Origin: an uncultured Rhodocyclaceae bacterium
Lineage (GTDB): Bacteria > Pseudomonadota > Gammaproteobacteria > Burkholderiales > Rhodocyclaceae
Length of the DNA stretch: 10,403 nucleotides
Reading direction: 5' to 3'
Assembly: GCA_903950295.1 (NCBI GenBank)
Contig: CAJBAP010000434.1
Location: 1-10,403, forward strand
A program made the translations under genes and the position numbers. Each line of letters starts with the position of its first letter. Positions within the stretch are counted from its first letter, which is position 1. Positions 1-7,924 of this stretch are shown here, piece by piece. Below the pieces are notes generated by a model. It had not been told where the DNA came from. It saw only the letters and a list, made by a program, of their open reading frames with translations, and made no database searches.

Positions 1-3000
1 CGGTGGAGGGCAGGGCGGTGACTTCGCCTTCGGCCAGCACACGTTCGGCGAGGGCGCGCTTGTCGTGATGCAGGTCGACGATGCGTTCTTCGACGGTGCC
101 CTTGGTCACCATGCGATAGACCGTGACCGGCCGTAACTGGCCGATGCGGTGGGCGCGGCCCATGGCCTGGTCTTCGGCGGCGGGGTTCCACCACGGGTCG
201 GTAATCACGACATAGTCGGCGGCGGTCAGGTTCAGCCCGAAGCCGCCGGCTTTCAGGCTGATGAGAAACAAGTCGCCCGTACCGGCCTGGAAGGCTGCGA
301 CGCGGCGGGTGCGCTCTGCAGCCGGGGTGCTGCCGTCGAGGTATTGATAGCGGATGCCGGCGGCATCGAGCGGTGCTTTTAGCAGCGTCAGAAAGTCGAC
401 GAACTGGCTGAATACCAGCGCCTTGTGGCCGTTGGAGGCGAGTTCGGTGGCGAGTTGGGCGAAGGCCTGCACCTTGGCGCCGGGCGCCGGGTAGTCGGGT
501 GTTGGCAGACGCGGGTCGCAGGCGCCACGCCGCAAACGGGTGAGTTGCGCCAGGATGTTGAGCTTGGCCTGGCCGGGCGCGGCATCAAGTGCCTGATTGG
601 CGACAGCCACGGCATTGCGGCGCAAGGCTTCGTAATGCGCGGTTTCGACCGCGTCGGGCGCGACGCTGTAAATGAGTTCGGTGCGCGGCGGCAGTTCTTC
701 GAGCACCTGTGCCTTGGTGCGGCGCAGGATGAAGGGCGCAATGAGTCGGCGCAACAGGTGTTGTGCGTCGCGGTCGCGATTGCGTTCGATCGGCGTGGCG
801 AAGCGCTCGGCAAAGCGCGACTGCGTGCCCAGCAGACCGGGCGCGGCGAAACGCATGATCGACCACAGATCGGCAAGGCGGTTTTCCACCGGCGTGCCCG
901 ACAGTGCCATGCGAAAGTCAGCCTCGAGCTCAAATACCGCTTGCGAGCGCTTGGCGCTGGCATTCTTGATCGCCTGCGCCTCGTCGGCGATGACGGTGTG
1001 CCAGCGCAATGCGGCGAAGCGTTCCTGCGCCTGTTGAAACAGAGTGTAGGACGCCAGTACCACTTGTCCTGGTGCCGCGCCGGCGAGCAGCGTGTCGCGA
1101 TCGGCCTCGCCGTAGATGTGTACGTCGAGCGTGGGGGCGAAGCGCTGGGCTTCGGCCAGCCAGTTGCCGCATACCGAGGTGGGTGCCAGTACCAGCGCGG
1201 GGCCGCCGGCGGCGCGTGCCAGCAATACGCCGAGCGCCTGCAAGGTTTTGCCGAGGCCCATGTCGTCGGCCAGGCAGGCACCCAGCCCGGCGTGGGCCAG
1301 GCGCATGGCCCAGACGAAACCGTCTTCCTGGTAGGGACGCAGTTCGGCCTGCAAGGTGGCCGGCAGAATGGGTGTGATGGCCTGCGCGTCACGTAGTCGG
1401 TCGATGGATTGGCGAAACGCCGCATCGGTCTCAACCGCCATGCCCTCGATGGCTTCGTCGAGCCAGCCGCCGGCGAGGCCGGGCAGGCGCATGCCGTGTT
1501 TGTCGACTTCGGCCAGTGTGGCCATTTCGGCGAGCCGTTGCTTGAGTGAGCGGGTGAGCGCGGCATACACGCCGTTGCCCATCGGCACGAAGCGACTCTT
1601 TGATTGCGCGGCGGCGACGAGGTCGGCCAGTTGCAACACCAGCCCTTCATCGACGGTGGCCGTGCCGGACAAACGGAACCAGTCGCGTTCGCTCTTCACG
1701 GTGATGCCGAGGTGGGCGGCATCGATCGTCAGCACGCGTACTGGCTTGCCCTTCGGCCAATCGACGGCGACGATCGCCGCGATCTGCGGCAGGTGCTCGA
1801 CCATGCCGAGTGCATCATCGGGATCGGTGATCTGCCATTCGCAGAATTCATCTGAAAGTGGATCAAGAAAGGGCAGTGCTTCCAGCACGCTATCGAGATG
1901 GGCACGCTCGGCTTCGATGTCGCGCCGCGTGCCGACGGTTTCGAGGCCATGCAGCGCCATCACGCGCTCACGGCCACGGGCGGGTATCAGGCGCGGGCCA
2001 TCAACGCCGAGGGGCGCGGCGACCAGGCGCAGGATGAGGTCGTCGCCAGCGGGCGACAGCTCGGCACGCAGTTTCGTTTCGGGCGGTACTTCGCGTGCGG
2101 CTTCGGCGTGGTCGGCTTGCACCTGAAAGTGTGCGGCCAGCGTGGCGAGCGTTTTATCGAGCTCGTCGCGCCCCTGCGCGGGAATGGCAAAGCCGTTGGC
2201 CAGCAATTGCGCCGCCTTGCGCTGGGCTTGGGTGAGGCGAATCACGCGCAGGCGTTGCGGCGCATCCTGCAACACGGTGATGGCACGCAGGCTCTCGATC
2301 TCGCGGCGCTCGTCGGCGGTGATGTAGTAGGTTTCTTCGCGCTCCAGCCCGGGGCGCAGGGGCGGCGTCACCTTCATGACAAAACGCTCGTCTTGCTGCA
2401 CGACCTCGACTTCCGGCTGGCCTTCGACCAGTTCGACAAACTGATCTGGTGCCTCGGCCAGGCAGACGTGCGGATGGCCGACCAGCGCCATGATCGCCAG
2501 CGCCCGGTCGAGGGTGTAACGCCCGCTGAAATTGCGGTCGGGGAGGATGGCGGCGGCGACTTTGGCATCCCACGCCGGCAGGGCGGTGTTGGCGGCAAGC
2601 TTGCTGAGGCTGATCGGGCGCGGGCGGTTCCAGCCGCGTACGCCGTATTTTTGTTCCTGCGGCTCGATACTCTCCGGTTCGCCGCTGCGATTGATGCTCA
2701 GCGTCCAGATGAGGCGCAACTTCTCGGTTGCCGCTTTCTGGCTGCCATCGCCCTCGTCGAGCGCACGTAGCGCGGCCAGCACGTCGCGCCAGACTTCGGT
2801 GGGGGCGGCCATGAAAAAACCGGGTGGCGGGTTGGCGCCGTTCAGCACGGCGACGGCGCCGTCGAGTTGGGTTTCGAGCCAGCTCATCCGGCACGCCTGC
2901 AGGCGCTCGCGCAGCAGCGCGATCATCTGGGTGTAATCGGTCAGATTTTCCCGGCTGTTGGACGGGACGGTTTGCTGCCTGCGCCCCAACCAGGCGGACA

Positions 3001-4099
3001 GCAGCAAGCGCCACAGTTCGCTCAGGCCAGGTTTGCCGTTCGCATAAGTGGGCGCGAAGGCTGCGGCCTCACTGGCGACTTCACCCAGGCGCACGCTGAT
3101 GGCATGTGCCCAGAATCCCCAGGGTTCATACGGATCGGGTTTGCGCTTGCCGGCTTCGTTGAGGCAGAACTTTTGCGCGCGTTGCAGATGCGCGGGGCTG
3201 CCCTGCGCCAGCAAGGCGAGTGGAAACAGCCAGGCGATGCTCTCGGGGAAAACGCGTTTCTTCGCGCCGAGTTCGGTTTGTCGTAGTTTGATTGCGGCCT
3301 CGAACTGCGCCTGACCGGCGGCCCATTGTCCGGCTTGTATCGTCAAGCAGGCGGCAAGCCCGCTAGCCGATCCGCCTTGCAGACCGTCGAGCAAGGCCCG
3401 CGCACGTTCTGGCTGGCCTTGCAACATGAGGATTTCCGCCAACTGCAGGTGCAGGTGGGGCGGCATTTCATTGCCCTGGCGATCCAGCAATTTGAACGCA
3501 TGATCGATCAGTGGCATGTAGCCGCTGTGCCAGTGAGCGGCTACATGCTGGGCCGCGAGGTAATACAGATCCCAGCGCCAGGCGGGGTCGATGCGCTCGA
3601 ACAACTCGGGATCGAAGCCGGCCAGTGCGGCTTCAGCGATTACGTCATCCCAGGACATATTGCGCGAGATGGCCTCGGTCATGAGGCGCAATTCCGCAGC
3701 TGGCGTGCGCGTGAATAGTGCCAGGCGCACGATGGCGGCGGTCGCTGCTGTGTCGTACATCGGCCAATAGCCGAAGGCGCGCCCTGGGCTGTAGTTTTCG
3801 TTGGTGTAGAGCGCCGCCCGCAATTTGCTGGCGGGAATGTCATCGAGGAGTTCGCGATATACCCGCGCGCGCAGTGGATCAGTCAGGCGGAAATAACCGC
3901 TGTCACCACCTCCACGGGTTTCGACCTCGCCACGGGCGCGCATCTCGTTCAGACCAGTGCGGATATCGTTCTGTGTGTAAGGGCGACCGTCTGCACGCTG
4001 GTAGCGCAGGTTTCCCAACAGATGATGGATGGCGGTGAGTGGACGAAAAGCCCAAAGCAGGGCGAGTGCGCGTAATAGTTGGGGATCGGATGGTGTCAT
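1..4099 (-). CDS. Large SNF2-family DEAD/DEAH-box helicase, C-terminus cut by window edge
   Basis: This is an ATP-dependent DNA translocase of the bacterial SNF2/HepA group (superfamily 2); its target is unknown. An uninterrupted frame of 1366 codons runs from ATG at 4099 off the left edge. The ATPase core is complete: Walker A DDMGLGKT (residues 945-952), motif Ia around LAPTSVCGNW, DEAQ box (1039-1042), SGTPVEN (1067-1073), then the C-terminal helicase lobe with DGSTPAAER, SLKAGGFGLNL (about 1282-1292) and GRAHRIGQ (1314-1321). Probably only a few dozen residues are missing. The roughly 920 residues before the core include a winged-helix-like start (about 10-75) and TPR-like helical pairs (about 130-330); the rest, up to the core, fits a SNF2-associated region but I cannot assign it firmly. 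The start is 40 bases after the AEC gene. It has no purine-rich ribosome site, only a pyrimidine tract, so the exact start is less sure than the frame. Confidence 0.93.
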   Translation of the reverse strand, partial: MTPSDPQLLRALALLWAFRPLTAIHHLLGNLRYQRADGRPYTQNDIRTGLNEMRARGEVETRGGGDSGYFRLTDPLRARVYRELLDDIPASKLRAALYTNENYSPGRAFGYWPMYDTAATAAIVRLALFTRTPAAELRLMTEAISRNMSWDDVIAEAALAGFDPELFERIDPAWRWDLYYLAAQHVAAHWHSGYMPLIDHAFKLLDRQGNEMPPHLHLQLAEILMLQGQPERARALLDGLQGGSASGLAACLTIQAGQWAAGQAQFEAAIKLRQTELGAKKRVFPESIAWLFPLALLAQGSPAHLQRAQKFCLNEAGKRKPDPYEPWGFWAHAISVRLGEVASEAAAFAPTYANGKPGLSELWRLLLSAWLGRRQQTVPSNSRENLTDYTQMIALLRERLQACRMSWLETQLDGAVAVLNGANPPPGFFMAAPTEVWRDVLAALRALDEGDGSQKAATEKLRLIWTLSINRSGEPESIEPQEQKYGVRGWNRPRPISLSKLAANTALPAWDAKVAAAILPDRNFSGRYTLDRALAIMALVGHPHVCLAEAPDQFVELVEGQPEVEVVQQDERFVMKVTPPLRPGLEREETYYITADERREIESLRAITVLQDAPQRLRVIRLTQAQRKAAQLLANGFAIPAQGRDELDKTLATLAAHFQVQADHAEAAREVPPETKLRAELSPAGDDLILRLVAAPLGVDGPRLIPARGRERVMALHGLETVGTRRDIEAERAHLDSVLEALPFLDPLSDEFCEWQITDPDDALGMVEHLPQIAAIVAVDWPKGKPVRVLTIDAAHLGITVKSERDWFRLSGTATVDEGLVLQLADLVAAAQSKSRFVPMGNGVYAALTRSLKQRLAEMATLAEVDKHGMRLPGLAGGWLDEAIEGMAVETDAAFRQSIDRLRDAQAITPILPATLQAELRPYQEDGFVWAMRLAHAGLGACLADDMGLGKTLQALGVLLARAAGGPALVLAPTSVCGNWLAEAQRFAPTLDVHIYGEADRDTLLAGAAPGQVVLASYTLFQQAQERFAALRWHTVIADEAQAIKNASAKRSQAVFELEADFRMALSGTPVENRLADLWSIMRFAAPGLLGTQSRFAERFATPIERNRDRDAQHLLRRLIAPFILRRTKAQVLEELPPRTELIYSVAPDAVETAHYEALRRNAVAVANQALDAAPGQAKLNILAQLTRLRRGACDPRLPTPDYPAPGAKVQAFAQLATELASNGHKALVFSQFVDFLTLLKAPLDAAGIRYQYLDGSTPAAERTRRVAAFQAGTGDLFLISLKAGGFGLNLTAADYVVITDPWWNPAAEDQAMGRAHRIGQLRPVTVYRMVTKGTVEERIVDLHHDKRALAERVLAEGEVTALPST

Positions 4100-4139
4100 C
4101 TGGGGGAGGAGGATTAAAAAGTCGGCGCTGGCGGGACGG

Positions 4140-5027
4140 CTATTGCAGCGTCAGTGCCAGGGCGATAGGCACGAACAGCAGGGCGCCAAGGTTGCCGAGC
4201 ATCACCATCGAGGCGACCTTGGCTGGTTCCTGGTGATAGCGTTCGGCGAAGACGTAATTGAGCACCGCCGGTGGCAGGGCGCCAAAGACCAGCAGCATCG
4301 AGGTATCGCGCTGGGACAGGCCAAGCAGTTGGGCCAGTACCCAGGCCAGCGCCATGCCCATCAAGGGACGGGCGGCCGTGCCGATCAGGCCGATGCGCAG
4401 GTCGGAAAATTTCGATACCGCCAGCCGCACCCCGAGCGAGAACAGCAGCAGCGGTACCGCCACATCGCCGAGCAACTTGATTGCCAGGTAGAGTGGCTCC
4501 CAGATCTCGATGCCCACGAGCTTGCAGAACAAAGCTGCCAGCGCGGCGAAAGTCACGGGCACGCGCCAGAGATTCAACAGACGGGCGCGGTGGTCGAGCA
4601 GCCAGGTGCCGAGCGTGTAGTGCAGAGTGTTCTGGACGAAGAACAGCACAACGGCAGCCGGCAGAGCGTCATCGCCGAAGGCCAGCACCAGCAGCGGCAG
4701 TCCCATGTTGCCGGCGTTGACGAACATCATCGGCGGGACGAAGGTCTTGGGTTGCTCACCCAGTACCCGCGCCAGCCCCCAAGCGATCAGCCCGGAGCAC
4801 AGGACGACTGCCAGCGCCCCGAGGGCGAGGCGATCGTAGGTGGCCAGGTCAAAACTCTTCGCAGTCAGCGCGGCGAATACCAGCGCCGGCACGAAGACTT
4901 CCATGTTGAGCTGGTTGGCGAAACCCATGTCGATACCGCCGCGTGTATGGCGATAACGTGCATAGAGCCAACCGGCCGCGATGATGGCGAAGATGGGGAA
5001 AACGATAGCGAGGATGCGCAACAGCAT
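4140..5027 (-). CDS. AEC-family (auxin efflux carrier) permease
   Basis: This is an inner-membrane permease of the AEC family, a secondary transporter in the bile/arsenite/riboflavin transporter superfamily. Bacterial members are linked to malonate, malate or other organic acids. The 295 residues are close to the family's usual 300-320. Hydrophobic segments cover most of the protein, starting with about residues 3-21. The family signature NAGNMGLP is at 104-111, the second-half repeat GDVAVPLLLFSLGVRL at 187-202, and PPAVLNYVFAERY at 252-264. The start ATG lies 6 bases after the dctM stop with no clear ribosome site, which suggests translational coupling to the TRAP operon. Its position behind the TRAP genes suggests a related organic-acid substrate, but this is inference; the direction of transport is not shown. 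Family assignment is firm, substrate unknown. Confidence 0.9.
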   Translation of the reverse strand: MLLRILAIVFPIFAIIAAGWLYARYRHTRGGIDMGFANQLNMEVFVPALVFAALTAKSFDLATYDRLALGALAVVLCSGLIAWGLARVLGEQPKTFVPPMMFVNAGNMGLPLLVLAFGDDALPAAVVLFFVQNTLHYTLGTWLLDHRARLLNLWRVPVTFAALAALFCKLVGIEIWEPLYLAIKLLGDVAVPLLLFSLGVRLAVSKFSDLRIGLIGTAARPLMGMALAWVLAQLLGLSQRDTSMLLVFGALPPAVLNYVFAERYHQEPAKVASMVMLGNLGALLFVPIALALTLQ

Positions 5028-5033
5028 CTGTCG

Positions 5034-6317
5034 TTACAGATAGCCCAAGGTGCGCGGTAGCCAAAGCGCGATTTCAGGTACGAAGGTCACCAGGAACATG
5101 GTGCCGGCCATCGCGGCCACCATCCACAACACCCAGGGAATCGTCGACTCCATCGACACGCCGGCCATGCGGCAGGTCACCATCAGGTTCACCCCAAGCG
5201 GGGGGTGGAACTGGCCGAGTGCCATGTTCATGGTGATGACGACGCCGAACCAGACCAGATCCCAGTTGAAATGGATCGCAATCGGTATCAGCAGCGGCAG
5301 GAAGATGAAGTAGATGGAGATCGCATCGAGGAACATGCCGGCGATCAGTAGAAGAATCTGGATGCTGATCAGCATGACGAACTCGGGGAGGCCGGTGCCG
5401 AGCATGGCCTTGGCCAGGTGGTCGAAGGTGCCCAGCGTATTGCTGGCCCAGGCAAACACGCTCGCCAGCGCCACCACGGTGAGGATGACGGAGGCGATCT
5501 CCGCCGACTCGACCAGCACCTTGTAGATGTCGCGCCAGGTGAGCGAACGATAGATCACCTTGCCGACGAAGAAGCCGTAGAAGACGGCGACCACGGCGGC
5601 TTCAGTCGGTGTGAAGAAGCCGCTGCGCATGCCGCCGAGAATGATGACCGGTGCGGCCAGACCCCAGCCGGCTTCCTTCATGCTTTGCCAGAACGGGGGC
5701 CGTGGCTCGGCCGGTTGCGATTCGAAGCCGTGCTTCACCGAGAGCCACCAGGCGACGAGGATCAGGGTCAGGCCGGAGAGGATGCCGGGAATCATGCCGG
5801 CGGCGAACAGTGCCGGTACCGAAGCCTGTGGCACCAGCAGGCTGTAGATGACGAAAGCAATCGACGGCGGAATCAGAATGTCGGTCGACGCGGCAGCAGC
5901 GATGGTGCCGGCAATGAAGGGGCGCGGATAGCCGGCCTTCAGCATCGAGGGCAGCATCACGGCGCCAACGGCGGCAGAGTCGGCCGGGCCGGAGCCTGAG
6001 ATGCCGCCCATGATCATCGCCACGAGGATGGCGACGATGGCGAGGCTGCCCCTGCGCTGGCCAACGACGGAGGATGCAAAGCGCACGATCGCGGCAGCTA
6101 CACCGGCGCGTTCGAAAATCAGTCCGGCGATGACAAAGACCGGAATCGCCATCAACGGGTATTTGGCGATACCGGTATAGACGTTGGTTGGCAGGGACAT
6201 GATGCCAAGCCCGCTGATGGCCACGACCAGCGTGCCGGCAAGGCCCATTGCCACGGCCAGTGGCACGCCGGACAGCATCAGGACGAGAAAGGTGCCGAAG
6301 AGCAGCCAGTCCATCAT
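5034..6317 (-). CDS. dctM: TRAP transporter large permease subunit (DctM family)
   Basis: This is the large membrane subunit of a tripartite ATP-independent periplasmic transporter. It carries the substrate across the inner membrane using an ion gradient, normally Na+. The 427 residues match the family length of 425-430, with about 11-12 hydrophobic segments. Typical DctM motifs are GGISGSGPADSAAVG (104-118), ILIPPS (147-152), GGMRSGFFTPTEAA (228-241), MFLDAISI (328-335) and HPPLGVNL (371-378). The frame stays open upstream to 6707, but that part is only the dctQ gene read in another frame. I choose ATG 6317 because it makes an ATGA overlap with the dctQ stop, gives the family N-terminus MMDWLLFGTF and has AAGGA 10 bases upstream. 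A second ATG follows directly at 6314. The symbol marks the family, not a proven C4-dicarboxylate substrate. Confidence 0.94.
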   Translation of the reverse strand: MMDWLLFGTFLVLMLSGVPLAVAMGLAGTLVVAISGLGIMSLPTNVYTGIAKYPLMAIPVFVIAGLIFERAGVAAAIVRFASSVVGQRRGSLAIVAILVAMIMGGISGSGPADSAAVGAVMLPSMLKAGYPRPFIAGTIAAAASTDILIPPSIAFVIYSLLVPQASVPALFAAGMIPGILSGLTLILVAWWLSVKHGFESQPAEPRPPFWQSMKEAGWGLAAPVIILGGMRSGFFTPTEAAVVAVFYGFFVGKVIYRSLTWRDIYKVLVESAEIASVILTVVALASVFAWASNTLGTFDHLAKAMLGTGLPEFVMLISIQILLLIAGMFLDAISIYFIFLPLLIPIAIHFNWDLVWFGVVITMNMALGQFHPPLGVNLMVTCRMAGVSMESTIPWVLWMVAAMAGTMFLVTFVPEIALWLPRTLGYL

Positions 6318-6787
6318 TGCTGGTGTTTCCTTAATACACCGACCAGGCGCAGCATGATCAGCGCCGACAGCACCGGCAGCCACACCGAATACCACCACTG
6401 CGGCACACCCAGAGATGGCGAGGTGACTTCGTAACGGTAGTCGTCCCAGGCCATGCGCGTGCCGTACCAGGTGAGCAGAGAGAACATCAGCAGCGAGCTG
6501 CCTGCGGCCAGGCGCGGGCCGAAGCGCCGCAGCCAGGGTTTGCGCTCGACAAAATAGGCGATGGCGATGTGATGGTTCTGCGCAAAGGCGTGAGAGGCAC
6601 CGACGAGTGTCATGAAAACCATCAAGCTCACCGAAATTTCCTCGGTGAAGGCGAAGGAGATATCGGTGAAATAGCGCACCAGCACGTTCGCCATGGTGAG
6701 CAGGCACAGTGCGCCCATCGACATGGCCATGAGAAAGCGCTCGACGACGGCCAGTCGGCCGTCGTCGCGTTCATGCTCGGTTGTCAC
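6314..6787 (-). CDS. dctQ: TRAP transporter small permease subunit (DctQ family)
   Basis: This is the small membrane subunit of the TRAP transporter. It pairs with DctM in the inner membrane and is needed for docking of the periplasmic receptor. The 157 residues hold four hydrophobic segments at about 17-37, 51-69, 93-111 and 131-151, the usual DctQ layout. Family features include NVLVRYF (34-40), the acidic pair EE before the second segment (49-50), and SPSLGVPQWW before the fourth (123-132). The start is GTG at 6787, the only possible start between an in-frame TGA one codon further upstream and the first segment. It lies 15 bases after the dctP stop and has no strong ribosome site, so coupling with dctP is likely. 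The stop overlaps the dctM start by four bases. ATG at residue 20 is a less likely start because it would cut into the first membrane segment. Confidence 0.9.
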   Translation of the reverse strand: MTTEHERDDGRLAVVERFLMAMSMGALCLLTMANVLVRYFTDISFAFTEEISVSLMVFMTLVGASHAFAQNHHIAIAYFVERKPWLRRFGPRLAAGSSLLMFSLLTWYGTRMAWDDYRYEVTSPSLGVPQWWYSVWLPVLSALIMLRLVGVLRKHQQ

Positions 6788-6802
6788 GAATCAGCGCTTG
6801 GC

Positions 6803-7825
6803 TTAACGTTTGGCAATCGCGGCTTCGGCCTTCTTCACCAGATCGGTGCCAATGGTCTTCGTCCACTTCTCATAGACCGGGCGTGTCATCTTGACGAAGG
6901 CCTCGCGTTGCTCGGGCGTGAGATGCGTCACCGTCACGCCGGCCGCTTCGATCTGCTTGAGCACGGCGTTGTCATCGCCGGCGATACCCTTGCGCGCCTT
7001 CACGATGTTTTCCTTGGCGGCTTCGAGCGCGGCCTGCTTCACCGCCTCGCGGTCGGCCGGCGTCCAGCTGGCCCACACCTCCTTATTGACGACGAAGATC
7101 AGAGGGTCGGCGACGTAGTGCCACAGCGTCAGGTACTTCTGGCCGACGGTGGGCAGCTTGGCGGCGACGAAGACCGACAGCGGGTTCTCCTGGCCATCGA
7201 CCGCGCCGGAAGCCAGCGCCGGCTGGGCGTCGGCCCAACTCATCTGCGTCGGGTTGGCACCCAGTGCGCTGAAGGTTTCGTTGTAGAGCGGTGAACCGAC
7301 GACGCGGAATTTGAAGCCCTTCATATCGGCAGGTGAAGCCACCGGGCGCTTGGAGTTCGACATCTCGCGGAAGCCGTTCTCGCCCCAGGCCAGCGGCACG
7401 ACCTCGCGCTGCTCAAGAATGGTGAATAGTTGCTTGCCGACTTCGCCCTGGGTCAATGAGTCAATCGCCTTGTAGTCGGGCATCAGGAAGGGCAACGAGA
7501 ACAGGTTGAGTTCCTTCACCTGCGGCGACCAGTTGATGGTCGAGCCGATGGCGAGATCGATCACGCCCTGGCGGATCGCAGTGAATTCGCGCGTCTGGTC
7601 GCCACCGACCAGCGAGGTGCCGGGATAAAGCTTGATGACGATGCGGCCCTGGGTTTTTTCCTTGACCAGTTCGGCCCAGCGTTCGCCGGCCTGGCCCCAC
7701 GGGAAGGCGGTGCCGAGCACGGTGGAGAGGCGGTATTCCGCGCGGTAGGCATCGGCGGCCAGCGCAGCGCCGGCAGACATCATCATGCAGGCCGCCGAGG
7801 CAGCCAGAAAAGTTCTCCGCAGCAT
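6803..7825 (-). CDS. dctP: TRAP transporter periplasmic solute-binding protein (DctP family)
   Basis: This is the periplasmic receptor that captures the substrate and delivers it to DctQM. The 340-residue precursor begins with a signal peptide: positive MLRR, a hydrophobic core, and likely cleavage after AALA at about residue 23. The DctP fold is recognisable: GERWAELVKEKTQGRI (47-62), YPGTSLVGGDQTREF (67-81), the selectivity-arginine segment KGFKFRV with R174, and DGQENP (210-215). R174 in this family usually makes a salt bridge with a substrate carboxylate, so an organic acid anion is expected; which one cannot be told. The frame extends upstream to an ATG at 7876, but that start would bury the signal peptide behind 17 polar residues, lies upstream of the likely transcription start and lacks a ribosome site. 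ATG 7825 has AAGGAG six bases upstream. First gene of a dctPQM unit continuing into the AEC gene. Confidence 0.94.
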   Translation of the reverse strand: MLRRTFLAASAACMMMSAGAALAADAYRAEYRLSTVLGTAFPWGQAGERWAELVKEKTQGRIVIKLYPGTSLVGGDQTREFTAIRQGVIDLAIGSTINWSPQVKELNLFSLPFLMPDYKAIDSLTQGEVGKQLFTILEQREVVPLAWGENGFREMSNSKRPVASPADMKGFKFRVVGSPLYNETFSALGANPTQMSWADAQPALASGAVDGQENPLSVFVAAKLPTVGQKYLTLWHYVADPLIFVVNKEVWASWTPADREAVKQAALEAAKENIVKARKGIAGDDNAVLKQIEAAGVTVTHLTPEQREAFVKMTRPVYEKWTKTIGTDLVKKAEAAIAKR

Positions 7826-7831
7826 TTGTCG

Positions 7832-7837
7832 CTCCTT
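7832..7837 (-). promoter_or_regulatory. Ribosome binding site of dctP
   Basis: AAGGAG on the minus strand lies six bases before ATG 7825. It decides the dctP start in favour of 7825 over the in-frame ATG at 7876, which has no such site. Confidence 0.8.
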
Positions 7838-7865
7838 GTCTTGTGATGGGGAAGTAGAGGGCGAG

Positions 7866-7894
7866 ATTATCCTCATTGCTCAAGGTTCGAGCAA
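7866..7894 (-). promoter_or_regulatory. Candidate sigma-70 promoter for dctPQM
   Basis: On the minus strand TTGCTC (7894-7889, 3/6 to the -35 consensus) is followed after exactly 17 bases by GATAAT (7871-7866, 5/6 to the -10 consensus). Transcription would start near 7859, leaving a leader of about 34 bases before dctP that includes its ribosome site. The weak -35 suggests dependence on an activator. The 99-base gap lies between the kinase stop and dctP, so the transporter need not rely on read-through from the kinase gene. Predicted by eye only. Confidence 0.5.
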
Positions 7895-7909
7895 ATGCAT
7901 TTCATGAGG
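7871..7909. repeat. Nested inverted repeats over the dctP promoter (operator-like)
   Basis: Three dyads sit here. TTGCTC (7876-7881) pairs with GAGCAA (7889-7894) across a 7-base loop. CCTCAT (7871-7876) pairs with ATGAGG (7904-7909). AAATGCATTT (7893-7902) is a perfect 10-base palindrome. The first dyad includes the putative -35 hexamer and most of the spacer, where a repressor or activator would act. No T-run follows on either strand, so an intrinsic terminator is unlikely. The binding protein is unknown. Confidence 0.45.
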
Positions 7910-7924
7910 CGTGCCTGGTCTGGC

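Noticed and set aside
425..1396. Long plus-strand open frame opposite the SNF2 gene
   Set aside because: High GC leaves antisense frames open. The product is low-complexity with no recognisable fold; others at 1898-2770 and 2867-3286 are the same kind.
388..1650. Open minus-strand frame of 420 codons inside the SNF2 gene
   Set aside because: It is an off-frame reading of the SNF2 ATPase region. The product is Arg/Pro/Ser/Cys-rich without domains, while the overlapping frame carries all helicase motifs.
1..4099. Reading the SNF2 protein as part of a phage-defence island
   Set aside because: No nuclease, methylase or other defence gene, integrase or tRNA lies in the window; its neighbours are ordinary transporters.
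4029..5060. Plus-strand frame of 343 codons opposite the AEC gene
   Set aside because: A Gln/His/Arg-rich mirror of a membrane-protein gene, a typical antisense artefact.
6318..6707. N-terminal extension of dctM to an ATG at 6707
   Set aside because: The extra 130 residues are the dctQ gene in another frame. The ATG at 6317 gives the normal DctM N-terminus and length.
7826..7876. N-terminal extension of dctP to an ATG at 7876
   Set aside because: It would put 17 polar residues before the signal peptide and starts upstream of the predicted transcription start, while ATG 7825 has AAGGAG.
7876..7894. TTGCTC/GAGCAA hairpin as a terminator of the kinase gene
   Set aside because: The stem is only six pairs and no T-run follows on the minus strand; the overlap with a promoter fits an operator better.
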